The notes below the pieces were generated by a model. It made no database searches, was not told the DNA's origin, and saw only the letters and a program-made list of their open reading frames with translations. A stretch of 64,000 bases of DNA from assembly GCF_900105595.1 (NCBI RefSeq), contig NZ_LT629784.1, positions 3,410,001-3,474,000 on the forward strand. The letters are read 5' to 3'. This document shows positions 26,836-34,902 of the stretch, in pieces; position 1 is the first letter of the stretch; the number at the start of each line of letters is the position of its first letter. Source of the DNA: Stappia sp. ES.058. GTDB lineage: Bacteria > Pseudomonadota > Alphaproteobacteria > Rhizobiales > Stappiaceae. The position numbers and the translations under genes are program-made.

Positions 26836-27819
26836 TCAAAGCGAAATCACGCCGGCCTCACCCGCCTCGGTGCCAAACAGCAACCGGGTGCCGCCGGCGT
26901 CCCAGCACAGCGCGCTGACCGGCGACCCGCCCGGACGGCGCAACAGCACTTCCTGGCTGTCGGAAAATCGCGCGACGAGGACCATTCCGTCCTGGTAGCC
27001 GATGGCGACCACCTCCTCCGCCGGGTGACAGACCACCTGGCTGACGAGTTGATCGCCCCGCGCGCCCAGTTGCAAGGGCTGCTGTCCCATCGGGCCGGTC
27101 TTTCCAAAGAACGGCCACAGGATAGCGGCACTGGCGCCCGAGGTCGCCAGATAGCGGCCTTTCGCCGACCAGTGCGTGGACTTCACCTTGCCCGGATACC
27201 CGGTCATGCGCATGTCCTGGCCATCCGAAAGACGCCAGCCGTGCAGCGCGTTCTCCTGCATGGTCGTGACAAGATACTTTCCGTCGGGAGAAAACGCGGC
27301 CATGGCATGCGCGCCCTTCCACACGAGATCCTGCGGCGGCGCTTCGGTGTTGACCCAATGCAGCGTCGCACCGTCGTAGCGTGACACGGCCAACCGAAGC
27401 CCCTTCGGCGCGAAGGCGAGCCCGCCGACGGCGCGCGCCGGCGAAACGTCGCGTGTCTCGCCATTGGGAAGGCGGACCATCGCGCTGCGACCGGAACCGT
27501 AGGCGATGGCGCCCTGCGGACCGGCGGCGAGCAGGTCGATCCACTTGCGCGGCAGGTCCGCCATCAGCGTCGCCTCGCCCTCCGCATCGGTACGCATCAC
27601 GCGCCCGTCGCCGCCACCGGTCAGGATCGCCGCCCCGTCCAGCGTCTTGCAGGCGGCCAGCAAACCGCCGCCATGCACCTCCACCCGGCGCTCGCCATCA
27701 GCCGTCAGCATCAACAGCGCGCCATCCCCGAGGGCGAAAACAGGGTCTCCATCGAGAAAAAACGCCGCGACGACGTAGCTTCCAGTGTCATAGGGGGCCA
27801 CAGAAACCATTCCGCTCAC
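26836..27819 (-). CDS. WD40-repeat protein paired with a COG0523 GTPase
   Basis: A 327-residue beta-propeller candidate with repeated Gly-His/Asp and Trp-like blades, such as AMAAFSPDGKYLVTTMQENA followed by LHGWRLSDGQ, and STHWSAKGRYLATSGASAAI followed by LWPF. No signal peptide is seen, so it acts in the cytoplasm as a protein-interaction scaffold. It can start at a GTG (27819) that overlaps the GTPase stop by four bases, or at the ATG at 27810. WD40 proteins directly behind COG0523 GTPases recur in alphaproteobacteria and are thought to be linked to zinc or cobalt handling; the mechanism is not known to me. Confidence 0.85.
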   Translation of the reverse strand: MSGMVSVAPYDTGSYVVAAFFLDGDPVFALGDGALLMLTADGERRVEVHGGGLLAACKTLDGAAILTGGGDGRVMRTDAEGEATLMADLPRKWIDLLAAGPQGAIAYGSGRSAMVRLPNGETRDVSPARAVGGLAFAPKGLRLAVSRYDGATLHWVNTEAPPQDLVWKGAHAMAAFSPDGKYLVTTMQENALHGWRLSDGQDMRMTGYPGKVKSTHWSAKGRYLATSGASAAILWPFFGKTGPMGQQPLQLGARGDQLVSQVVCHPAEEVVAIGYQDGMVLVARFSDSQEVLLRRPGGSPVSALCWDAGGTRLLFGTEAGEAGVISL

Positions 27820-28871
27820 GCCTCGCAGGCCTTGAAGCCGGTTTCCAGCGCATCGAAATCAAGATCGCGACCGATAACGACCAGACGGCTTTGACGCGCC
27901 TCGCCTTCTTTCCAGTCGCGCTGGTGATCGCCTTCCAGAATCATGTGGACGCCCTGCACCACATAGCGCTGCGGGTCGTCCTTGAAGGCCATGATGCCCT
28001 TGAGCCGAAGGATGCCCGGACCCTGGATCTGGCTGACATTGCCGATCCACTGGAAGAACACATCCGGGTCCAGCTCTCCAGCGGTCATCGAGACGCTCTT
28101 CACCGAATGCGGATCCTCATGCCCGTGCCCGTGATCATGCGCGTGCCCGTGGTGACCATGGTCGTGATGGTGGTCATGATCGCAGTCCGGTTCGCAGTCA
28201 TGCGTGTGCTCATGCTCTTCCAGGAAATGCGGATCGAGCGTGAGAATGCGGTTGAGATCGAAGGCGCCGCGATTGAGAACCGTGTCGAGCGGCACATCGC
28301 AGCGCTCGCTGCGCGTCAGCCGGGCATAGGGATTGATCTTCTGGATGCGCGCTTCTACCGCCGCGAGCTCCTCCGCCGTCACAAGATCGGTCTTGTTCAG
28401 GAGAATGACGTCGGCGAATGCGATCTGGTCCTGGGCTTCCGTCGTGTCGGCGAGACGCTGCAGCACGTGCCGGCAGTCGACGACGGCGACCACCGCGTCG
28501 AGCCGCGCCTTGCCGCGTACGTCATCATCCATGAAGAACGTCTGGGCAACCGGCGCGGGGTCGGCGACGCCTGTGGTTTCCACGACAATGGCATCGAAGC
28601 TGCCCTGGCGCTTCATCAGGTTCTCCACCGTGCGGATCAGGTCGCCGCGTACGGTGCAGCAGATGCAGCCGTTGTTCATCTCGAAGATCTCTTCGTCCGA
28701 CTCGACCAAGAGGTCGTTGTCGATGCCGATCTCGCCGAACTCGTTGACGATCACCGCATAGCGCACGCCGTGGTTCTCGCTGAGGATGCGATTGAGCAGC
28801 GTCGTCTTGCCGGCGCCGAGATATCCGGTGAGGACGGTAACGGGGGTCTTGGTGTCCTGGGTGAGGGTCAT
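27816..28871 (-). CDS. COG0523 / CobW-like metallochaperone GTPase
   Basis: A 351-residue G3E GTPase. Walker A is GYLGAGKTTLLN near residue 16, the metal-binding CxCC is in NGCICCTVRGD, the switch/Walker B part is VVETTGVADPAP, and the base-recognition motif is NKTD. A His-rich loop (HEHTHDCEPDCDHDHHHD and following) lies around residues 225-255, then a CobW C-terminal domain. The family inserts or traffics Zn, Co or Fe. It includes P47K, the activator of iron-type nitrile hydratase, and zinc-starvation proteins. It lies 7 kb from the cobalt nitrile hydratase and NicO gene, so cobalt or zinc is possible. I see no convincing Zur box upstream. Confidence 0.93.
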   Translation of the reverse strand: MTLTQDTKTPVTVLTGYLGAGKTTLLNRILSENHGVRYAVIVNEFGEIGIDNDLLVESDEEIFEMNNGCICCTVRGDLIRTVENLMKRQGSFDAIVVETTGVADPAPVAQTFFMDDDVRGKARLDAVVAVVDCRHVLQRLADTTEAQDQIAFADVILLNKTDLVTAEELAAVEARIQKINPYARLTRSERCDVPLDTVLNRGAFDLNRILTLDPHFLEEHEHTHDCEPDCDHDHHHDHGHHGHAHDHGHGHEDPHSVKSVSMTAGELDPDVFFQWIGNVSQIQGPGILRLKGIMAFKDDPQRYVVQGVHMILEGDHQRDWKEGEARQSRLVVIGRDLDFDALETGFKACEA

Positions 28872-29101
28872 GTGCCTGCCTGGTCGTCTTGCGGTGGACG
28901 GATCGGCCGCATCGGGCGGATCCCGGTCTCTCGTCCCCGCATATGGGGTGTCTCACCCGTCGGACTATAGACTTTCTCGCCATTTGGCAAAGCGCGGGAC
29001 CACGCGCACTTGCGGCAGATCAATTCCGTCAGGGCGCATCCATGACAGCCTTGGCTCCCGAAGGCGCAAGGCCCGGCGGCCCGCCCTTTTCTTGAACCGG
29101 A

Positions 29102-30880
29102 ATGCGGACCAGAGCAATGAACGAATGTTCTCGCAGCGACGGCGTGACGATCCGGATCGCAGGCGAGGTGGATGACGTGCCGCAATTCATCCGTGGCCGA
29201 TTGGGCCGAACGGACACATCCGCGCGGTTCCGGGTGGAGCTCGACGACACGGCATACGAGACCCCGAACGCCCGCCTCGACGCTCTCGCCGTGTTTTCCG
29301 CGGCGTCCCTGCGTCGCCACGGCGCGGATCTGGCCGCCGGCGGAACATTGATCCTCGACAGTGCGGGCTTCACGCCCTCCGCCCTGCAGGCTGCCGGATA
29401 CGAACGTGATCCTCGCGATGCCCTTCGGCGCGCAGGGCTGCGTCTTTTGACAATCAACATGAGCGCTCTCGCATCGGGTTTTGCCGGCGCGGCACCGACA
29501 CGAACCGCGCCGCAAGGCAGTTTGCGCATGTACTGGGCGCTTGGTCTGATGCTTGCGCTGCATGGGCACACGACCGCCGCGAGCGAAGCGTGGATCGTGA
29601 CGTGCTCTGCCGGCGACACCACGCAAGCCCGCAACGCGCTGCGCGACGGCCACGCCTTTGCGCAAACCGCGCGGATACCGCCGACATGGCAGACCTGGTC
29701 GAGCGAACGAGACCCGTTCTCCGCCGGCACCTGGCGCAAGGTCACCGGCTCGCAGGCCCTTGCCTTCGGACTGAGCGCGGGAGCGCAAGACCTCGGACTG
29801 GACCCGTTCTTCAGTGCTCCCCCCACAGATCATGCCGGCGCTCTGCTTGATGCAATGCGCGACCTGGGACCATCGGCGGGCGTGCGCTGCGTCGAGACGG
29901 AAAGTGCGGCTGCCGCGATGTCGGCCGCCCTTGGGGCGTCCTTTGCAGGGGCCATAGGGATCGCTGCGACGGCGGGCAGGGACACGGCCCTTGCCGCGGC
30001 GACGCTTGGCCTTGCGGTTTCAGCGGAATTGCCGCTCATCGCGATCGCTATCCAGCGCCCCGGCCCCGCCGCCGGTCTTCCGCCGGGCACGGCCCAGGCG
30101 GACCTTTCCTGGGCAATAAACGGACGCACGGGCGACGCCCCCTGCCCGGTGATCGCGCTCCGCTCGCCCGCCCATGCCTTCGCGGTTGCCCGCGAGGCCG
30201 TTCGCCTGTCAGTCGCGCACATGACCCCCGTGATCCTGCTCTGCGACGCCCATGCGATGGTTTCCGCCGAAGCCTTTCGCATTCCCTTCCTGCCGCCGGC
30301 CTCGCCCCGCACGCCGGCACAGACGCTGACGCACGATTTCCAGCCCTTCGCGCGCGACACCCGCACACTGGCGCGCCCCTGGGCCGTGCCTGGAACCGCC
30401 GGCGGCGCGCATCGCACCGGCGGACTGGAGCAGCGTGACGGCAGCGGCGCAATCTCGGGCGATCCCGGAAACCATGCGCGCATGACCATGCTTCGGGAGC
30501 GCAAGCTGGCGCTGATCGTCGAGCGGGAGCCGGAGGTCGACCTCGCCAGCGGCACACCCGGCGGCGAAATTCTCCTCGTTGGCTGGGGGTCGAGCTTCAC
30601 GGCCATCGCGGAAGCGGCCGCCGGCTTGCGCGCGGGAGGCATTCACGCCGCCCATCTGCATCTGGATCTGGTCATCCCGCTGCCGCGCGGCCTGACCGCC
30701 CTGGTGGCCTCTTTTCGCCATGTCCTGGTGCCGGAGATGAACGCGGGCCAACTGGTTCATCTGTTGCGTGCCACCTCACTGGTCAACGCCCGCCCGCTGT
30801 CGCGCGTGAACGGCCAGCCCCTCTCCGGCTACGAAATCGAGGCAGCCGTATGGTCGCTTCTGAAAGGCGATGCGGCATGA
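29102..30880 (+). CDS. KorA-like 2-oxoacid:ferredoxin oxidoreductase alpha subunit (gamma-alpha fusion), divergent
   Basis: A 592-residue protein. The first 140 residues resemble the gamma domain but lack its usual Gly-rich loop. The alpha part has SAALGASFAGAIGIAATAGR, PLIAIAIQRPGPAAGLPPGT and the C-terminal LLVGWGSSFTAIAEAAAG and VLVPEMNAGQLVHLLRAT, all recognisable KorA segments. Canonical KorA has a PT-Q-D pattern after the Gly-Leu-Pro, here PPGTAQADL, and the usual E-(D/N)E-I-AA stretch reads VETESAAAAMSAA, so several active-site residues may differ. It overlaps korB by four bases. It is probably a subunit of a 2-oxoacid dehydrogenase feeding ferredoxin, but the substrate is unclear. Confidence 0.8.
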   Translation: MRTRAMNECSRSDGVTIRIAGEVDDVPQFIRGRLGRTDTSARFRVELDDTAYETPNARLDALAVFSAASLRRHGADLAAGGTLILDSAGFTPSALQAAGYERDPRDALRRAGLRLLTINMSALASGFAGAAPTRTAPQGSLRMYWALGLMLALHGHTTAASEAWIVTCSAGDTTQARNALRDGHAFAQTARIPPTWQTWSSERDPFSAGTWRKVTGSQALAFGLSAGAQDLGLDPFFSAPPTDHAGALLDAMRDLGPSAGVRCVETESAAAAMSAALGASFAGAIGIAATAGRDTALAAATLGLAVSAELPLIAIAIQRPGPAAGLPPGTAQADLSWAINGRTGDAPCPVIALRSPAHAFAVAREAVRLSVAHMTPVILLCDAHAMVSAEAFRIPFLPPASPRTPAQTLTHDFQPFARDTRTLARPWAVPGTAGGAHRTGGLEQRDGSGAISGDPGNHARMTMLRERKLALIVEREPEVDLASGTPGGEILLVGWGSSFTAIAEAAAGLRAGGIHAAHLHLDLVIPLPRGLTALVASFRHVLVPEMNAGQLVHLLRATSLVNARPLSRVNGQPLSGYEIEAAVWSLLKGDAA

Positions 30881-31857
30881 ACCGGCACATACAACCCGAA
30901 GGGTCCGGACACCCGTCAGACGCCGGCGGCTGGTGCCGGGGCTGTGGCTATCACTCGGTGTTTGCCTCCCTGCAGACCCTCGTGGAGCGAAACGGCCACG
31001 CGCAGGAGCGCACCGTCTTCCTGTGCGGCGATGGCTGCCCCTCGCTTCTGCCCGACCCGCCACGCAATTTCATCTTTCAGGGCGCGTCGGGATGCGCCGC
31101 GACGCTGGCGCTCGGCGTTACCTCGGCCAACCCGTCGCTCGATGTCTGGGCGATGAGCGCCGATGGCGATGCGCTGGCAGACGGGGCAGCCGCACTGCTG
31201 GAGCTGATCCGCCACAACGCCGATGTGAGTTGCCTTGTGTTTCGCGACGCCTTCGCCGGGCGGACCGACAGTCCGCAGAATGCATCGACGACAGCGCTGG
31301 AGGTTCCCGGGGGCCCGGTCGTGCCGAACGCCAATGCCTGCCGGCTGGCAATCGGCGCCGGAGGCAGCTTCGTCGCGCGTGCGCACGAAGCACACGACGA
31401 GACGCTGCGGACGGTTCTGGCGGCCGCTCAGGCCCATCGCGGAGCGGGATTTGTCGAGATCCTGCAGGTGTGCCTCGCCCGCCACCCCGTCATGGACGTC
31501 GGGGCCGAGGAGATGCTGGAGGTGACACACGGCGCGCCGATGATCTTTGGTGCGGATCGCGACAAAGGGCTGCGCCGAACCACTGCGGTGGCCTGCGGTT
31601 TCGAGGTCGTGGCACTGACGAAAGGCTCACGCGAGGACGCCGGACTTGCCGTGCATGACGAGACCGACCCCGGACAGGCCATTCTCCTGACGGATCTGCC
31701 GCGCCCCGCCTTCCCGATCGTGACCGGGGTGCTCTACCGGCAGCCCGAGCCTCGACCCCGACCTGCCGCCCCGGTGGAACCGGACTTTCAGGCACGCCGC
31801 GCGGCGCTGGCGCGGGCCATGCAGGACGCCCCGACGTGGGACGGCACCGGCGAATGA
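30877..31857 (+). CDS. KorB-like 2-oxoacid:ferredoxin oxidoreductase beta subunit, divergent
   Basis: A 326-residue thiamine-diphosphate subunit; the start at 30877 overlaps the KorA-like stop (ATGA). Four cysteines in the positions expected for the 4Fe-4S cluster are kept: CRGCGYHSV, LCGDGCPSLL and EILQVCLARH. The usual thiamine motif GDGD...DN-x-x-YGMT-GQ is changed: here ADGDALADG is followed by FRDAFAGRTDSPQ, so the Asn ligand and the YGMTGGQ loop are not present as such. The family would decarboxylate a 2-oxoacid to acyl-CoA; the altered loop may mean a different substrate or loss of activity. The fused enzyme at 9395-12856 keeps the normal motif. Confidence 0.8.
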   Translation: MNRHIQPEGSGHPSDAGGWCRGCGYHSVFASLQTLVERNGHAQERTVFLCGDGCPSLLPDPPRNFIFQGASGCAATLALGVTSANPSLDVWAMSADGDALADGAAALLELIRHNADVSCLVFRDAFAGRTDSPQNASTTALEVPGGPVVPNANACRLAIGAGGSFVARAHEAHDETLRTVLAAAQAHRGAGFVEILQVCLARHPVMDVGAEEMLEVTHGAPMIFGADRDKGLRRTTAVACGFEVVALTKGSREDAGLAVHDETDPGQAILLTDLPRPAFPIVTGVLYRQPEPRPRPAAPVEPDFQARRAALARAMQDAPTWDGTGE

Positions 31858-31863
31858 CGCCCC

Positions 31864-32319
31864 TCATAACAAAAAACGAAAGCCGCCCTCGAGCTTGAGC
31901 AGCGCGATCTTGGTCTCCACGCCCCCCGCGCCGGAATAGCCGCCGAGTCCGGTCGCGGACACCACCCGGTGACAGGGAATGACAATGGGCACCGGATTGC
32001 CGCCGCAGGCCTGGCCGACCGGCTGAGCGGAGGTCGAGAGCGCGGCGGCGATCTCGCCGTAGGTCGCGGTCTCGCCGTAGGGAATGGCACACATCGCCTT
32101 GTAGACATCCTGACGAAAGGCGTTGCCGGCCGGCGCCAGTGGCAGGTCGAACGCCAGGAGATCGCCGGCGAAATACGCCTCTATCTGGCGGGCAGCCTCC
32201 TTGAGAAGCGGCGAGGACGCCGCCCTGTCGCCGCTGACCCACGACAGGCGCACCAGCGCGCCGTCGCGCTCTTCCAGTTCCAGATCGCCGACCGGGCTGC
32301 TGATATGGGCAATCGTCAT
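31864..32319 (-). CDS. ogt: Methylated-DNA--protein-cysteine methyltransferase
   Basis: A 151-residue suicide DNA-repair protein that takes the alkyl group from O6-alkylguanine onto its own cysteine. The active site is PIVIPCHRVVSATGLGGYSG near residue 118, and the DNA-binding helix-turn-helix region is IPYGETATYGEIAAAL. The start at 32319 gives MTIAHISSPVGDLEL, typical for the family; 21 more residues could be read upstream but are non-native. It is convergent with the KorB-like gene (6 bases apart). No Ada-type N-terminal domain is present, so it is the constitutive Ogt form. Confidence 0.93.
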   Translation of the reverse strand: MTIAHISSPVGDLELEERDGALVRLSWVSGDRAASSPLLKEAARQIEAYFAGDLLAFDLPLAPAGNAFRQDVYKAMCAIPYGETATYGEIAAALSTSAQPVGQACGGNPVPIVIPCHRVVSATGLGGYSGAGGVETKIALLKLEGGFRFLL

Positions 32320-32469
32320 GGGTCGGCCTTTTCGCCTTCGAAGCACGCCGGATGTGCTGCCGCAATGCTGGCAGTTTCGCAAACCGGTTGCGGGCGCTAC
32401 AAGATGAGCAGGACATCAGGGCCGGGACAAGGCCGAAAGCGGGCCGGAACGATCCGCAGGGGAGGACAC

Positions 32470-33648
32470 ATGCTGAAAACCATCGAGGGCTTCAACCGGA
32501 TCGGCGAGGAAAACGCCTTCGCCGTGCTCGCCCGCGCAACCGCTCTCGCGGCCGAGGGCCGCGACATCATCAATCTCGGCATCGGCCAGCCGGATTTCCG
32601 CACGCCGGACCACATCGTCGAGGCCGCGGTCAAGGCATTGCGCGACGGCCACCACGGCTACACGCCGGCGACCGGCATCCTGCCGCTGCGCGAGGCGGTG
32701 GCGAAGGACCTGCACACCCGCCTTTCGGTCGACGTTTCGCCGGACAATGTGGTCGTCGTGCCGGGTGGCAAGGTCACCATGTTCATGGCGATCCTGATGT
32801 TCGGCGAACCGGGTGTCGACATCCTCTATCCCGATCCGGGCTTTCCGATTTATCGCTCGATGATCGAGTTCACCGGCGCGCGCCCCGTCCCCGTGCCGAT
32901 CCGCGAGGAAAACGGCTTTGCCTTTTCCGCGGAAGAGACGCTGTCGCTGCTGACGCCCGAGACCCGTCTGGTCATCCTGAACTCGCCCGCGAACCCGACC
33001 GGCGGCGTCACGCCGCGCGCCGAGATCGAGGCGCTTGTCAGGGGGCTGGAGGCCCGGCCCGACATCGCCATCCTGTCCGACGAGATCTACGGACAGATGA
33101 CCTATGACGGCGCGCCGCATTGCTCGCTGCTGGAGTTCGAGGCGGTGCGCGACCGGCTGATCCTGCTCGACGGCTGGTCCAAGACCTACGCGATGACCGG
33201 CTGGCGCATGGGCTATGCCGTGTGGCCTGACCAGCTGATCGACAAGGCGCGCAAGCTCGCCGTCAACGCCTGGTCCTGCGTCAACGCACCGGCGCAATAT
33301 GCCGGCCTTGCCGCGCTGGAAGGCCCGCAGGACGCGGTTGCCGCGATGATGCGCGAATTCGACAGTCGCCGGAAACTGGTGGTGGAGGGTCTGAACGCCC
33401 TGCCCGGCGTCTCGGCGCGCACGCCGGCGGGCGCCTTCTACGCCTTTCCCAACATCAAGGAGACGGGATGGAAGGCCAAGCCGCTCGCCAGCGCGCTTTT
33501 GGAGGAGGCCGGCGTCGCGGTGATCGGCGGGCCGGATTTCGGCATTCTGGGCGAGGGCTACATCCGCCTGTCCTACGCCAATTCGGCGGAAAACATCTCC
33601 CGCGCGCTCAAGCGCATGGAGGCGTTTCTCGGCGAAAACGCGCCGTGA
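32470..33648 (+). CDS. Pyridoxal-phosphate aminotransferase, class I/II
   Basis: A 392-residue aminotransferase of the aspartate-type fold I. The substrate region LGIGQPDFRTPDHI lies near residue 40, NSPANPTGG near residue 175, the cofactor Asp/Tyr in ILSDEIYGQMTY, and the Schiff-base lysine in DGWSKTYAMTGWRMGY near residue 240; the distal Arg is in GYIRLSYANS. The start at 32470 has a strong GGAGG four bases away. The upstream Ogt gene is divergent from it. The amino-group acceptor is unknown; the group includes aspartate, alanine and aromatic aminotransferases. Confidence 0.93.
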   Translation: MLKTIEGFNRIGEENAFAVLARATALAAEGRDIINLGIGQPDFRTPDHIVEAAVKALRDGHHGYTPATGILPLREAVAKDLHTRLSVDVSPDNVVVVPGGKVTMFMAILMFGEPGVDILYPDPGFPIYRSMIEFTGARPVPVPIREENGFAFSAEETLSLLTPETRLVILNSPANPTGGVTPRAEIEALVRGLEARPDIAILSDEIYGQMTYDGAPHCSLLEFEAVRDRLILLDGWSKTYAMTGWRMGYAVWPDQLIDKARKLAVNAWSCVNAPAQYAGLAALEGPQDAVAAMMREFDSRRKLVVEGLNALPGVSARTPAGAFYAFPNIKETGWKAKPLASALLEEAGVAVIGGPDFGILGEGYIRLSYANSAENISRALKRMEAFLGENAP

Positions 33649-33670
33649 ACGGGTGACCAGCGCGCCAGGG

Positions 33671-33760
33671 TCATGCCCCGGTGATGCCGGTCCCGAAGAA
33701 CAGCAGCGAAAAAAGCGCCCACGACAGGACGGTGCCGATCCGGCTCATGTGAATATGCAT
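33671..33760 (-). CDS. Small single-pass membrane protein, 29 residues
   Basis: On the minus strand from the ATG at 33760 a complete 29-codon frame reads MHIHMSRIGTVLSWALFSLL then FFGTGITGA and a TGA. GGGGGAAAG lies a few bases upstream as a ribosome site. Residues about 8-28 form one hydrophobic helix after a basic and histidine-containing start. It fills the gap between the aminotransferase and the 2-hydroxyacid dehydrogenase. I do not recognise a family. The length, good ribosome site and helix suggest a real small protein, but chance cannot be excluded. Met5 is a second possible start. Confidence 0.5.
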   Translation of the reverse strand: MHIHMSRIGTVLSWALFSLLFFGTGITGA

Positions 33761-33881
33761 GGGCTTTCCCCCAACACAGGGCGGGTGCGGGCATTGCGCC
33801 GCGACAACCGCTCGCACGGCCGCCCCGGCCGCTTCCTTTCCTAAAATGCGACCGGTTTCGTTAAGAGGCGGTTAAGAAAGC

Positions 33882-34850
33882 TTACCCTGTCTTCACGAAA
33901 GGGGTTTCGGCGACAGGCGTGAGCGGGCGGCCGTCGCGGAACCAGGACGCCAGATTGTCGACGACCAGTTGCCCCATGGCGTCACGGGTGTGACGCGAGG
34001 CCGATCCGACATGCGGCAGGAGCACGACATGCTCCATGTCCATCAGCGCCTGCGGCACCTGCGGCTCCTTGTCGAAGACATCGAGGCCGGCCGACAGGAT
34101 GGTGCCGTCCCGAAGCGCCGCGATCAGCGCCGGCTCGTCGATCACGGTTCCGCGGCCGACATTGACGACGATCCCGTCCGGCCCCAGCGCCGCCAGCACC
34201 CGTCGGTCGACGATGCCCCGCGTCGCCTCACCGCCCGGTGCCACCACCATCAGCGTGTCGCAGGCCCGCGCCAGCCCCTCCAGCGTATCGTGATAGGGAT
34301 AATCGACATCCGCGCGCTGCGTGCGCCCGTGGTAGCGCACCTCCATTCCGAAGGCCTCCGCGCGCCGGGCAATCGCCTGGCCGATGCGCCCGAGACCCAG
34401 AATACCGAGCGTGCGTCCGCGCAAGGTGGCCGGTGTCAGCGGATAGGGGCCGTCCGCCTCCCAGCGCCCGGCGCGCAGGTAGCGCTCCGCGGCCGACAGC
34501 TGACGCACGGTCATCAAAAGAAGGCCAAACGCGGTATCCGCGACCTCTTCGGTCAGGACGTCCGGCGTATTGGTCACACAGATCCGGCGTTCGCCGCAAA
34601 AGGCGGCATCGACGGAATCATAGCCGACGCCGAAATTGGCGACGATTTCCAGCGCGGGCATTCGCTCGATCAGCGCCCGGTTGACCGGAACATGCGCGCC
34701 GCTGGCGATCCCGCGCACGTTCTTCAGAAGCGCCGGCGAGAGCCCGTCCACCTCACCGGGGCCGGCCCGGTGCACGGTGAACTGGCGGGAGAGCTGCTCT
34801 CCGACAATCGCGGGCGTGCGCCCCAACATCAGAATTTCGGCCAAGGCCAT
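33882..34850 (-). CDS. D-isomer-specific 2-hydroxyacid dehydrogenase (glyoxylate/hydroxypyruvate reductase type)
   Basis: A 322-residue NAD(P)-dependent dehydrogenase. The Rossmann motif is LGILGLGRIGQAIARRAEAF near residue 150, the catalytic Arg is in VNVGRGTVIDE, and the His in LLPHVGSASRHTR near residue 287. It would reduce glyoxylate, hydroxypyruvate or a similar 2-oxoacid to the D-hydroxyacid. The start at 34850 (MALAEILMLG) is the natural one; 34 further codons upstream are probably not translated. It is 52 bases downstream of a LacI-type regulator gene on the same strand, so the regulator may control both. Confidence 0.92.
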   Translation of the reverse strand: MALAEILMLGRTPAIVGEQLSRQFTVHRAGPGEVDGLSPALLKNVRGIASGAHVPVNRALIERMPALEIVANFGVGYDSVDAAFCGERRICVTNTPDVLTEEVADTAFGLLLMTVRQLSAAERYLRAGRWEADGPYPLTPATLRGRTLGILGLGRIGQAIARRAEAFGMEVRYHGRTQRADVDYPYHDTLEGLARACDTLMVVAPGGEATRGIVDRRVLAALGPDGIVVNVGRGTVIDEPALIAALRDGTILSAGLDVFDKEPQVPQALMDMEHVVLLPHVGSASRHTRDAMGQLVVDNLASWFRDGRPLTPVAETPFVKTG

Positions 34851-34902
34851 ATGCGTCCTCCAGAAAATCGGCCCGCGCCGTGACTGGTCGCGGGCGGGAT
34901 GG

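Noticed and set aside
28935..28950. Zur box upstream of the COG0523 GTPase (ccccgcatatgggg)
   Set aside because: It is only a GC-flanked near-dyad and does not match the AT-rich alphaproteobacterial Zur site.
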